A model generated the notes under the pieces. It searched no databases, was not told where the DNA came from, and saw only the letters and a list, made by a program, of their open reading frames with translations. Both the position numbers and the translations under genes were made by a program. From Candidatus Avacholeplasma faecigallinarum (GTDB taxonomy: Bacteria; Bacillota_I; Bacilli_A; Acholeplasmatales; Anaeroplasmataceae): 6,385 nucleotides of DNA. This document shows, piece by piece, positions 1 to 5,823 of the stretch (its first letter is position 1; each line of letters opens with the position of its first letter). Location: the NCBI GenBank assembly GCA_018715825.1, contig DVKU01000099.1, positions 1-6,385 of the forward strand. The letters are read 5' to 3'.

Positions 1-1
1 A

Positions 2-688
2 GAAATAAAGGAATTACAAAGTACTGATAGCAATGCTAAATACTATTTTGCTGTTACTGATCAAGGTATTGGCATTCCTCAAAGTGAACATGAAAGAATT
101 TTTCAACCTTTTGAGCAAATTGATTCTAACATTTCTCATAGTATGGGAACAGGTCTTGGTCTACCTATTAGTCAAAACATTATCCACCTAATGGGTGGAA
201 ATATAGAACTTAATTCTCAAAAAAATAAAGGCTCATCTTTCTCATTTACATTATCATTTCCACTTGGTAAGCTAATTGAGCAAAATGAAATAACTCAAGA
301 TAATAACTTAATCAATAAAAATATTTTAGTGGTTGAGGATAATTTAATAAATGCCCAAATAATAGTTTCATTTTTAGAAATGAAGGGCGCTAATGTTATA
401 GTTTCAACTAATGGCAAAGAGGCCTTAGAGGCCTTTAGAAATTCTAAAAATAATTTCTTTGACTTAATTTTCATGGATATACAAATGCCTATAATGAATG
501 GTCTAACCTGTTGTAAGCAAATGCGCATGTTAAAAAGACAAGATGCTAAAAAAATACCAATTATAGCCATGACTGCTAATACCTTTAAAGAAGATGTTGA
601 TAATGCACTTAATGCAGGTATGAATGATTTTATCAGTAAACCTATAGATGTAAATAAATTATTTTCAACAATTGAAAAATATATATAA
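2..688 (+). CDS. Hybrid sensor histidine kinase, C-terminal part (HATPase_c + receiver), truncated by window edge
   Basis: The frame is open from the first full codon at position 2 to the TAA at 686-688. The ATG at 143 is internal, so the true start lies left of the window. Numbering residues from position 2, the end of a histidine kinase ATPase domain is visible: G1 box DQGIGIP (20-26), F box ERIFQPFEQ (31-39) and G2 box GTGLGLPIS (49-57). After a short linker comes a full receiver domain (about 107-228) with the acidic pair E112/D113, phospho-acceptor D159 in MDIQMP, switch Thr T191 and the conserved Lys K213 in SKP. All key residues are present, so the phosphorelay parts seen look functional. 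In this family the receiver usually passes phosphate to an HPt protein; no HPt follows here. The sensor input, histidine and N box are outside the window, so the signal is unknown. This is the only plus-strand gene. Confidence 0.93.
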   Translation, partial: EIKELQSTDSNAKYYFAVTDQGIGIPQSEHERIFQPFEQIDSNISHSMGTGLGLPISQNIIHLMGGNIELNSQKNKGSSFSFTLSFPLGKLIEQNEITQDNNLINKNILVVEDNLINAQIIVSFLEMKGANVIVSTNGKEALEAFRNSKNNFFDLIFMDIQMPIMNGLTCCKQMRMLKRQDAKKIPIIAMTANTFKEDVDNALNAGMNDFISKPIDVNKLFSTIEKYI

Positions 689-741
689 AACCTTAAGCTT
701 TTTAATACGATTATTCTATAATCTATTGAAAGGCTTTTTTT
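689..741 (+). terminator. Possible weak terminator between convergent genes
   Basis: After the kinase stop codon there is a 6-bp hairpin, GATTAT-TCT-ATAATC (709-723), followed 11 nt later by a run of seven T (734-740). An outer pairing of CCTT (691-694) with AAGG (729-732) could enclose it. On the minus strand the outer stem gains a G-U pair and ends in UUUU, so it might also serve the acyltransferase transcript. The stems are AT-rich and poorly spaced from the T run, so this is only a weak candidate. Confidence 0.3.
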
Positions 742-766
742 ATAACAAAAAAAATAATAGCAATCA

Positions 767-1507
767 CTATTGGGATAGACTATTATTTTTTATTTCATCT
801 AATTTATTTTGGATTCTCGATTTAACTAAAGCAGCTAATTCCCTTTTATTTAAGCCTTTATACTCATCATAATAAATAGGTGGTAAAATATGGCATTGAA
901 ATTGAAGCTTATAGTAACCAGCATAATCCTTGTTATAAGCCTTCCAGGAATCATACAAACAAAATGGTATAATTGGACACTTAGTCTTAATAGCTAATGA
1001 AAAGGCAGGAGTATGAAAATCTTGTAGGGTATTTTTATTATCCTTATATCCAGCCTCGGGAAAGATAATAAATCTTTGGCCTTTTAATATATCATTTTTC
1101 ATCTCCGAATAAACTCTAGCTTGTGAACGTAAATCATCAAATTTTATTCTTTTAGCTTGCAACATATCACAAACATTACTAAATAAAAAACGATGACTTT
1201 TATTATCTGCTACAACAAAAGAGGTGGGAAAATCCTTTAATACATGCATTACAGAAATACAATCTGTTCTACCCTGATGATTACCTATAATTAGGCACCC
1301 CTTAATATTAGGATCAATATTTTGCATTCCATAGGTCATAATCTCTAAATTCATTGATTTATGGTACTTATTAATATATTTAGAAGCAAACTTATATCTA
1401 TCAGCAAAAGGCATAATATTCTTTTTAGCTATTCTTTTAGTATAAAAATGTAAAAATATAACAGAAAAAATATTAGTTAATATTGTCCTTTTAAATCTAT
1501 TTTTCAT
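767..1507 (-). CDS. PlsC-family 1-acyl-glycerol-3-phosphate acyltransferase-like protein
   Basis: A 246-aa protein of usual PlsC length. Members transfer an acyl chain to lysophosphatidic acid or related acceptors at the inner face of the membrane during phospholipid synthesis. Visible motifs: the catalytic NHX4D block as NHQGRTD (76-82, H77 and D82), a second-block Arg in AKRIKF (118-123), the acceptor-binding block as FPEAG (149-153) where most relatives have FPEGT, and the block-IV proline motif CPIIPF (167-172). A short hydrophobic or amphipathic stretch at about 8-22 may hold it at the membrane; there is no signal peptide. The ATG start has AGGTGG about 7 nt upstream, and a good promoter ends just before it. 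It is transcribed alone, convergent to the kinase gene, stopping with TAG. The family is clear; the exact acceptor lipid is not, because FPEAG-type members are diverse. Confidence 0.85.
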   Translation of the reverse strand: MKNRFKRTILTNIFSVIFLHFYTKRIAKKNIMPFADRYKFASKYINKYHKSMNLEIMTYGMQNIDPNIKGCLIIGNHQGRTDCISVMHVLKDFPTSFVVADNKSHRFLFSNVCDMLQAKRIKFDDLRSQARVYSEMKNDILKGQRFIIFPEAGYKDNKNTLQDFHTPAFSLAIKTKCPIIPFCLYDSWKAYNKDYAGYYKLQFQCHILPPIYYDEYKGLNKRELAALVKSRIQNKLDEIKNNSLSQ

Positions 1508-1528
1508 ACATACCCACCTAACTTTATT

Positions 1529-1557
1529 ATTATACCATTTTTAAATATTTTTGTAAA
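1529..1557 (-). promoter_or_regulatory. Promoter of the PlsC-like gene
   Basis: On the minus strand: -35 TTTACA (1557-1552, five of six matches), 17-bp spacer, and a perfect -10 TATAAT (1534-1529) preceded by TGG, which makes it an extended -10. Predicted transcription start is near 1522, only about 15 nt before the ATG, and the Shine-Dalgarno site lies in that short leader. The stretch from here to the tRNA-Ser terminator (1558-1625) shows nothing recognisable. Confidence 0.75.
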
Positions 1558-1625
1558 ATTCTAGCTTTAATTTTAAAAAAATTTGCTTAAAAATAAAAAA
1601 TGGTGTCTAATAATCATTTTATCAC

Positions 1626-1651
1626 AAAAAAAAACTTGATAAATATCAAGT
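1626..1651 (-). terminator. Intrinsic terminator after tRNA-Ser
   Basis: Minus strand reads ACTTGAT-ATTT-ATCAAGT (7-bp perfect stem, 1651-1634) followed by eight U (1633-1626). It starts 13 nt beyond the encoded CCA. A separate 12-bp palindrome, AAGTAGCTACTT (1648-1659), overlaps its 5' arm and could form an alternative fold. Confidence 0.85.
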
Positions 1652-1664
1652 AGCTACTTCTAAA

Positions 1665-1755
1665 TGGCGGAGAGAAGGGGATTTGAACCCCTGCGTCGTG
1701 TTACCGACCTGCACGCTTTCCAAGCGTGTCCCTTCAGCCTCTTGGGTACCTCTCC
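1665..1755 (-). tRNA. tRNA-Ser(GGA)
   Basis: A class II tRNA of 91 nt including an encoded CCA (1665-1667). The acceptor stem GGAGAGG pairs with TCTCTCC (one G-U), discriminator G73. The anticodon stem CACGC/GCGTG holds loop TTGGAAA, giving anticodon GGA, which reads UCC/UCU serine codons. The long variable arm folds as GTCG...CGAC, diagnostic of Ser here, and the T loop is canonical TTCAAAT. It has its own promoter and terminator, so it is probably an independent transcript. Confidence 0.97.
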
Positions 1756-1766
1756 AAGCATAGTGT

Positions 1767-1795
1767 ATTATACTATAAAAGAAGTTTTAATACAA
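1767..1795 (-). promoter_or_regulatory. Promoter of tRNA-Ser
   Basis: Perfect -10 TATAAT at 1772-1767 with a weak -35 TTGTAT (1795-1790) at 17 bp. Predicted start is near 1760, about 5 nt before the mature 5' end at 1755. The remaining spacer up to the tRNA-Arg terminator (1796-1877) is AT-rich with no gene or signal I can support. Confidence 0.6.
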
Positions 1796-1877
1796 GAAAT
1801 TATTTTCATTAAAATATATAACTACCAAAAAATAATTCAAACAATAAAATAGTGATATATTTTATAAAAACTTTAAT

Positions 1878-1904
1878 AAAAAAAGATGATACTTAATCAT
1901 CTTT
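1878..1904 (-). terminator. Intrinsic terminator after tRNA-Arg
   Basis: Minus strand reads AAAGATGAT-TAAGT-ATCATCTTT, a perfect 9-bp stem with 5-nt loop (1904-1882), whose last three U continue into four more. It begins 9 nt after the tRNA-Arg CCA. Confidence 0.82.
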
Positions 1905-1913
1905 ATTAAAAAA

Positions 1914-1990
1914 TGGTGTGTCTGATGGGACTCAAACCCACGGCCTTAACCTTCGGAGGGTTATGCTCTATTCAACTGAGCTACAGACAC
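1914..1990 (-). tRNA. tRNA-Arg(CCG)
   Basis: A 77-nt tRNA with encoded CCA (1914-1916). The acceptor stem GTGTCTG/CAGACAC is perfect, discriminator A73. D stem GCTC/GAGC; anticodon stem TAACC/GGTTA with loop CTCCGAA gives anticodon CCG, reading the Arg codon CGG. T stem GTGGG/CCCAT (one G-U). Unusually the D loop reads AGTTGAATA (A19 instead of G19) and the T loop TTTGAGT (U56 instead of C56), so the usual G19-C56 elbow pair appears replaced by A19-U56. The intact stems suggest a working tRNA. It lies 42 nt after tRNA-Glu, separated by a terminator-like hairpin. Confidence 0.95.
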
Positions 1991-1992
1991 AT

Positions 1993-2020
1993 AAAAATAA
2001 AAGGACACTTAGTGTCCTTT
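1993..2020 (-). terminator. Terminator-like hairpin between tRNA-Glu and tRNA-Arg
   Basis: Minus strand reads AAAGGACAC-TAA-GTGTCCTTT, a perfect 9-bp stem (2020-2000), followed by TATTTTT. It starts 12 nt past the tRNA-Glu CCA and its U-rich tail ends only a few bases before the 5' end of tRNA-Arg at 1990. It looks like a standard intrinsic terminator for tRNA-Glu, but leaves no room for a tRNA-Arg promoter downstream of it, so it may be leaky or serve as a processing element. Confidence 0.78.
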
Positions 2021-2032
2021 AATAATTTATTC

Positions 2033-2108
2033 TGGTGACCTGGACGGGGTTCGAACCCGTGAATGTTGCCTTGAGAGGGCAATGTGTTAACCGTTTCACC
2101 ACCAGGCC
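2033..2108 (-). tRNA. tRNA-Glu(CTC)
   Basis: A 76-nt tRNA with encoded CCA (2033-2035). Acceptor stem GGCCTGG/CCAGGTC (one G-U), discriminator A73. Three-pair D stem GTG/CAC typical of tRNA-Glu, anticodon stem TTGCC/GGCAA with loop CTCTCAA giving anticodon CTC, which reads GAG. T arm ACGGG-TTCGAAC-CCCGT is canonical. It sits directly downstream of the gene for its synthetase and has its own promoter. Confidence 0.97.
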
Positions 2109-2138
2109 AAGGCATAATATAATGCTTGCGCACATTCT

Positions 2139-2166
2139 ATTATACCATAATTTTATTCTAGGTCAA
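2139..2166 (-). promoter_or_regulatory. Promoter of tRNA-Glu
   Basis: -35 TTGACC (2166-2161, five of six), 16-bp spacer, perfect -10 TATAAT (2144-2139) with the extended TGG before it. The -35 begins one base past the gltX stop codon. Predicted start near 2132 gives a ~24-nt leader containing a near-palindrome GCATTATATTATGC (2112-2125) just before the mature 5' end. No terminator separates gltX from this promoter, so read-through from gltX into the tRNA is also possible. Confidence 0.75.
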
Positions 2167-2167
2167 G

Positions 2168-3832
2168 TTAAATTTTAGATAAAACTTCCATTATTCTATT
2201 TATTACTTTTTCTTTACCTAAAATTTGCATTACACAATATAAATTAGGTGAATTTCTTTTACCACTAAGGGCAATTCTCAAAAATTCTGAAACGTCTCCA
2301 ACATGGCCTTTATAAGCTTCTTTATTCTTCTTCCATACTTTAATATTATCGGCAAAACCATGACGAACAGCTAAATCTTTAATAGATTGGAACCATCCAT
2401 CCTCATCTAAGGATAAATCGATATTTTCACAATAATCAGATAAAACAGCTTTTATATCTTCTTTATTCATATTTTCATTCCATTCTAAATTAGATTTATC
2501 AATGGTTTCATAAACATCATCATAAAAGAATGATATAATTGGGTAAATATCTGAGTATTTAGAATAATCTTTACGTGGTTTTTCCTTTTCTCTTTCAATA
2601 TTTAAAATAGATATGAAAAACTCTTCATTATTAATTATTTTTTGATAAAATTCTTTATTATAAATCTTAGCCCATTCTTTTACTTCTTCACATAAGACAC
2701 TAGCCTTTTTGTAAGCCATTCTTTCTTTAGAAATATTAGCTACCTTAGCCAAATCAAATAAAGCACCATCTAATGACATTTTATCAAAAGATAGCTTAAA
2801 ATCATAAAAATCTTTATCTAAATTTTCATTTCTCCAAGCCTCATAGTTTGAATTGGCAATTGTTAATAAATATTCTATAAAGCCATATTTAGGATAGCCT
2901 TGTTCTAAAAAATAACTAACTGCTGCTTCAGGATCCTTTCTTTTAGAAAGCTTTCTTCTATTTCCATTTTCTACCTTCATAATAACTGGTAAATGAGCAT
3001 ATTTAGGACGTTCAAATCCTAAGGTATCAAATAACTCAAGATGAATTGGAAGACTTGATAACCATTCTTCTCCCCTAGTTACATGAGTAGTTCTCATAAA
3101 ATGATCATCTACAAGATGAGCAAAATGATAAGTTGGTAAACCATCTGATTTTAAGATTACGATATCCTGATCATTTTCAGTTAATTCTAGATCGCCTTTT
3201 ATCTCATCATGGAAAAAAATCTTGTTTTCATGATTACCCATAGATTTAAATCTAATTATATAAGGTTCTTTATTTAAAATCTTCTCTATAGCTTTATCAA
3301 CTGGAAAATCACGATATTTAGCATACTTGCCATAATAGCCAGGTATTTCTTTTCTTGATTCTTGTAAAGCACGTAATTCATTTAATTCCTCTGTTGTACA
3401 AAAACAAGGATAAGCCCTACCTATAGATATTAAATGCTTTATAACCGTATTATAAATATCAGCTCGCATAGATTGTTTATAAGGACCATAATCACCTATT
3501 TCCTTCGTATCTGATATATATCCTTCATCTGGAATAACGTCAAACTCCTTTAATTGGTTGATTAAAGATTCTGCTGAACCTGCTATTTCTCTTTTTGTAT
3601 CAGTATCCTCTAAACGAATGTAAAAAACACCATCACTTTGTTTAGCAAAGCGACATGAAACTAAAGACGTAAAAAGGCTACCTGTATGTAAAAAGCCTGT
3701 TGGAGATGGGGCAAATCTAGTTACCATAGCTCCAGGCTTTAAATTTCTTTTTGGATATCTTTTTTCTAAATCAGCAATTGTTGTAGTAATATTTGGAAAA
3801 ATTAAATTTGCTAAATCATTATAATTAGCCAT
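2168..3832 (-). CDS. gltX: Glutamyl-tRNA synthetase (glutamate--tRNA ligase)
   Basis: A 554-aa cytoplasmic class I synthetase that activates glutamate with ATP and loads it on tRNA-Glu. After a ~37-residue N-terminal extension comes TRFAPSPTGFLHTGSL (38-53), the GluRS form of the HIGH motif as HTGS (49-52); then RLEDTD (73-78), the DQDIVILKSDGLPTYHFAHLVDDH core (221-244) and the KMSKS loop as KLSKR (294-298). A CxC at 143/145 resembles half of a zinc site; the second half is not evident. The C-terminal anticodon-binding part (~370-554) is weakly recognisable. Total length exceeds the usual ~480 aa and matches, from memory, a longer form seen in clostridia. APSPTG rather than a GlnRS-type PEPNG sequence argues against GlnRS; whether it also charges tRNA-Gln cannot be told. 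The ATG has GAGGTG 5 nt upstream. tRNA-Glu follows directly. Confidence 0.95.
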   Translation of the reverse strand: MANYNDLANLIFPNITTTIADLEKRYPKRNLKPGAMVTRFAPSPTGFLHTGSLFTSLVSCRFAKQSDGVFYIRLEDTDTKREIAGSAESLINQLKEFDVIPDEGYISDTKEIGDYGPYKQSMRADIYNTVIKHLISIGRAYPCFCTTEELNELRALQESRKEIPGYYGKYAKYRDFPVDKAIEKILNKEPYIIRFKSMGNHENKIFFHDEIKGDLELTENDQDIVILKSDGLPTYHFAHLVDDHFMRTTHVTRGEEWLSSLPIHLELFDTLGFERPKYAHLPVIMKVENGNRRKLSKRKDPEAAVSYFLEQGYPKYGFIEYLLTIANSNYEAWRNENLDKDFYDFKLSFDKMSLDGALFDLAKVANISKERMAYKKASVLCEEVKEWAKIYNKEFYQKIINNEEFFISILNIEREKEKPRKDYSKYSDIYPIISFFYDDVYETIDKSNLEWNENMNKEDIKAVLSDYCENIDLSLDEDGWFQSIKDLAVRHGFADNIKVWKKNKEAYKGHVGDVSEFLRIALSGKRNSPNLYCVMQILGKEKVINRIMEVLSKI

Positions 3833-3837
3833 TATAG

Positions 3838-3883
3838 CACCTCAATTCCCTAATATTATATAAAAAATACTTATTAAAATCAA
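3838..3883 (-). promoter_or_regulatory. gltX promoter and ribosome binding site
   Basis: -35 TTGATT (3883-3878, four of six), 17-bp spacer, perfect -10 TATAAT (3860-3855), predicted start near 3848. The Shine-Dalgarno GAGGTG (3843-3838) lies 5 nt before the ATG. The -35 sits one base beyond the U tract of the upstream protease terminator. The leader is too short for a T-box or other riboswitch. Confidence 0.7.
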
Positions 3884-3884
3884 G

Positions 3885-3913
3885 AAAAAAGGAGATATCT
3901 TAGCGATATCTCC
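3885..3913 (-). terminator. Intrinsic terminator of the HtrA-like protease gene
   Basis: Minus strand reads GGAGATATC-GCTAA-GATATCTCC, a perfect 9-bp stem with 5-nt loop (3913-3891), followed by six U. It begins 3 nt after the TAA stop codon of the protease gene. Confidence 0.9.
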
Positions 3914-3916
3914 ATA

Positions 3917-5116
3917 TTAAATTGAATATATATATTGGACTAATTCAACATTAACTGTCAAAGATATATTATTTCTTGTAACAGTGAAAACCAAACTATC
4001 ACCAACTGATAAATTGGCATCATAAATAGTTGTTAAAATTGCGCTAGATGAAGCTATGTCACTAACTACTATATCAGTTTTACTATCATCCTTATAGTCT
4101 ATAGTAACACCACTAATTATATCTTTTAATTGTAATGAACTGGCTCCTGACATAGTTTCATTACTATAGACATTGCTTACATAAGGAACGATTTGAATTC
4201 CAATACCCATGCCAATTGAGTATCTAGCATCGGCTAGATCAAAACCTAATTCCCAATCACCAACAACATATCCTTCATCCCATGTTTTACTTACAACATC
4301 ATATTTTGCTGTTGACATTAAATCATAAATTACATCATAAACAGTATTAATAGGAATAGCAAAGCCTAAGCCGTCAATACCAGAATCAGCATATTTAGCA
4401 TTTACTATACCAATTAAAGCACCACTTACATTAAATAATGCTCCACCAGAATTTCCTGAATTAATAGCTACATCTGTTTGAAGCAACTTCATAGTGTTAT
4501 AGTCATCAACTGAAACCTCTCTATTTACATATGAAAGATAACCTACTGACACACTACCTGGCAAAATTCCTAAAGGATTTCCAATACAAATAACTTGTGT
4601 TCCTAATTTTAAATTATCAGAATTGCCATAAAATTGAACATAATTTAGATTAGTAGCTTCAATTGATAAAACTGCAAGATCTTGATCTTTATATCCACCT
4701 ACTACACTAGCCTTATAAACAGTTCCATCAGTCAATGTAACATTAATGCTATAAGCATCCTCAATTACATGAAAGCATGTAACGATATAACTCAATCCTA
4801 AATCATTATCTGATGAAAATAGAACTCCTGAACCACTACCTATAGTAGTTTCAGTAACAACATCTATTGAGACTACACTATCATAAACATTAGAAACAGT
4901 CTGTTCTATTTCAGTTACCGCAGGTTCACTAGATGATTGGTCTATTGTGATTTGTGGAGTCTTATATTCATGATTTTCTTCTTCAGTTAACGTATTTTTA
5001 TCCGGTTCATTTTTATTAGATGGTTCACTATAATTAATTTCATTTTCACTACATGATGCTAATAAAATTAGAACTGGAATAAAACACATTAACATCCATA
5101 TTTTTTTCATTTTCAT
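3917..5116 (-). CDS. HtrA-like trypsin-family serine protease, lipoprotein with degenerate PDZ-like C-terminus
   Basis: A 399-aa exported protease, probably tethered to the outer face of the membrane. The N-terminus is a lipoprotein signal peptide (basic MKMKK, hydrophobic core, lipobox LASC with C22 as lipidated residue). Residues ~23-70 form an acidic, Ser/Asn-rich linker. The protease domain (~72-268) shows the full triad: H116 in TCFHVIED, D146 in DQDLAVL and S223 in INSGNSGGAL, with the substrate-wall segment GLGFAIPI (249-256). The tail (~288-392) resembles a PDZ domain in order (MGIGIQIV, then VGDSLVFTVTRNNISLTV) but is divergent. HtrA proteins degrade misfolded envelope proteins; most Firmicute HtrA are anchored by an N-terminal transmembrane helix, so the lipid anchor is notable. 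The gene has its own promoter and terminator. Two start codons, 5116 and 5110, are both plausible. Substrates are unknown. Confidence 0.88.
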   Translation of the reverse strand: MKMKKIWMLMCFIPVLILLASCSENEINYSEPSNKNEPDKNTLTEEENHEYKTPQITIDQSSSEPAVTEIEQTVSNVYDSVVSIDVVTETTIGSGSGVLFSSDNDLGLSYIVTCFHVIEDAYSINVTLTDGTVYKASVVGGYKDQDLAVLSIEATNLNYVQFYGNSDNLKLGTQVICIGNPLGILPGSVSVGYLSYVNREVSVDDYNTMKLLQTDVAINSGNSGGALFNVSGALIGIVNAKYADSGIDGLGFAIPINTVYDVIYDLMSTAKYDVVSKTWDEGYVVGDWELGFDLADARYSIGMGIGIQIVPYVSNVYSNETMSGASSLQLKDIISGVTIDYKDDSKTDIVVSDIASSSAILTTIYDANLSVGDSLVFTVTRNNISLTVNVELVQYIYSI

Positions 5117-5128
5117 TCACCTTACCTT
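5110..5128 (-). promoter_or_regulatory. Duplicated Shine-Dalgarno/start pairs of the protease gene
   Basis: Two SD-like sites and two in-frame ATGs are offset by a few bases: AAGGT (5128-5124) lies 7 nt before the ATG at 5116, and AAGGTG (5123-5118) lies 7 nt before the ATG at 5110. Either start gives an intact signal peptide. The stronger SD favours the inner ATG; the outer one gives MKMKK. Confidence 0.5.
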
Positions 5129-5164
5129 AAAACAAACAAGAATACAAAACTTTTGTTTAATATT

Positions 5165-5170
5165 ATTATA
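5165..5170 (-). promoter_or_regulatory. -10 element of the protease gene
   Basis: Perfect TATAAT on the minus strand, with predicted start near 5158 and a ~40-nt leader. No acceptable -35 exists at 16-18 bp (ATATTT is the best in register). That position is instead occupied by the 11-bp-period repeat at 5176-5204, which suggests an activator-dependent promoter. Confidence 0.55.
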
Positions 5171-5175
5171 GAACC

Positions 5176-5204
5176 AAAATATGGGAAAAATATGGGAAAA
5201 ATAT
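5176..5204 (-). repeat. Tandem 11-bp direct repeat upstream of the protease promoter
   Basis: 29 bp with an exact period of 11, about 2.6 copies; on the plus strand the repeated core is AAAATATGGGA. It begins 5 bp upstream of the -10 and covers roughly -18 to -46. One-turn direct repeats in this position are typical of binding by OmpR/PhoB-family response regulators, which bind as head-to-tail dimers. The repeat is seen; its role is inferred. Confidence 0.6.
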
Positions 5205-5226
5205 TTTAAATATTAATAATTTAAAA

Positions 5227-5256
5227 TAAATTAAAAGGGAACCGCAGTTCCCTTTT
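5227..5256 (-). terminator. Intrinsic terminator of the perR-rubrerythrin operon
   Basis: Minus strand reads AAAAGGGAAC-TGCG-GTTCCCTTTT, a perfect 10-bp stem with 4-nt loop (5256-5233), then AATTTATTTT. It starts 6 nt after the rubrerythrin stop codon. The flanking A and T runs would let it act in both directions. Confidence 0.85.
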
Positions 5257-5262
5257 TGCATT

Positions 5263-5808
5263 TTACTTTCCGAAATATCTATCTAATAATCCTTTGAATG
5301 CTCTACCATGACGAGCTTCATCACGACCCATTTCATGAACTGTGTCATGAATAGCATCAAGATTTAACTTTTTAGCACGTACAGCTAAATCTAATTTACC
5401 TGCAGTAGCTCCATTTTCAGCAGCAACTCTTAACTCAAGATTTTTCTTAGTTGATGGTGTAACAACCTCACCTAAAAGCTCTGCAAATTTTGCTGCATGC
5501 TCAGCCTCTTCATAAGCTGCCTTTTCATAGTATAAACCAATTTCAGGATATCCTTCTCTATGAGCTACTCTAGCCATAGCTAAATACATACCAACTTCAG
5601 TACATTCACCTTCAAAATTAGCTCTTAAATCAGCTTTAATATCCTCTGGTGCATCTTTAGCAACACCTAAGATATGCTCACAAGCCCAAGACATTTCCTC
5701 TTTAACTTCTTCGAATTTGTCAGCACCAACATGGCATACTGGACACTCAACAGGTGGTTTATCTCCTTCATAAATATAACCACATACTTTACAAACAAAT
5801 TTTTTCAT
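5263..5808 (-). CDS. Reverse rubrerythrin (rubredoxin domain first), NADH-dependent peroxidase
   Basis: A 181-aa cytoplasmic protein with domains in reverse order to classical rubrerythrin. The N-terminal rubredoxin-like iron site has CVCG-type cysteines C6/C9 and C22/C25 ([10 protein letters not shown] and CPVCHVG). The ferritin-like diiron domain (~45-181) carries E68, then E101-x-x-H104, E131, and E164-x-x-H167, the full Ex~30ExxH...Ex~30ExxH set. Known relatives in clostridia (for example revRbr of Clostridium acetobutylicum) reduce H2O2 to water with electrons from NADH through an NADH:rubredoxin oxidoreductase, and are PerR-controlled. The partner reductase is not in the window. It is the second gene of an operon: its Shine-Dalgarno AAAAAGGAG overlaps the stop of the regulator gene, with a 15-nt gap. 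The protein is strongly conserved against what I recall and looks intact; it points to an anaerobe that meets oxygen. Confidence 0.95.
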   Translation of the reverse strand: MKKFVCKVCGYIYEGDKPPVECPVCHVGADKFEEVKEEMSWACEHILGVAKDAPEDIKADLRANFEGECTEVGMYLAMARVAHREGYPEIGLYYEKAAYEEAEHAAKFAELLGEVVTPSTKKNLELRVAAENGATAGKLDLAVRAKKLNLDAIHDTVHEMGRDEARHGRAFKGLLDRYFGK

Positions 5809-5823
5809 TATTATTACTCCTTT

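Noticed and set aside
295..570. 91-aa minus-strand ORF
   Set aside because: Antisense shadow of the receiver domain, whose plus-strand motifs are all intact.
672..872. 66-aa plus-strand ORF
   Set aside because: It overlaps the kinase end, the intergenic gap and the antisense of the acyltransferase C-terminus; no Shine-Dalgarno and low-complexity composition.
1664..1852. 62-aa plus-strand ORF
   Set aside because: It runs antisense through tRNA-Ser and its promoter; it has no ribosome binding site and its reading is explained by the tRNA.
1595..1919. Repeated 12-mer AAAAAATGGTGT at 1595-1606 and 1908-1919, possibly a tRNA 3'-end remnant or attachment site
   Set aside because: The match is half poly-A, does not extend into the tRNA-Arg T arm, and no integrase or foreign gene lies between the copies.
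3833..3916. Possible T-box or riboswitch before gltX
   Set aside because: The predicted leader is ~15 nt; the only hairpin there is the terminator of the upstream protease gene, before the gltX promoter.
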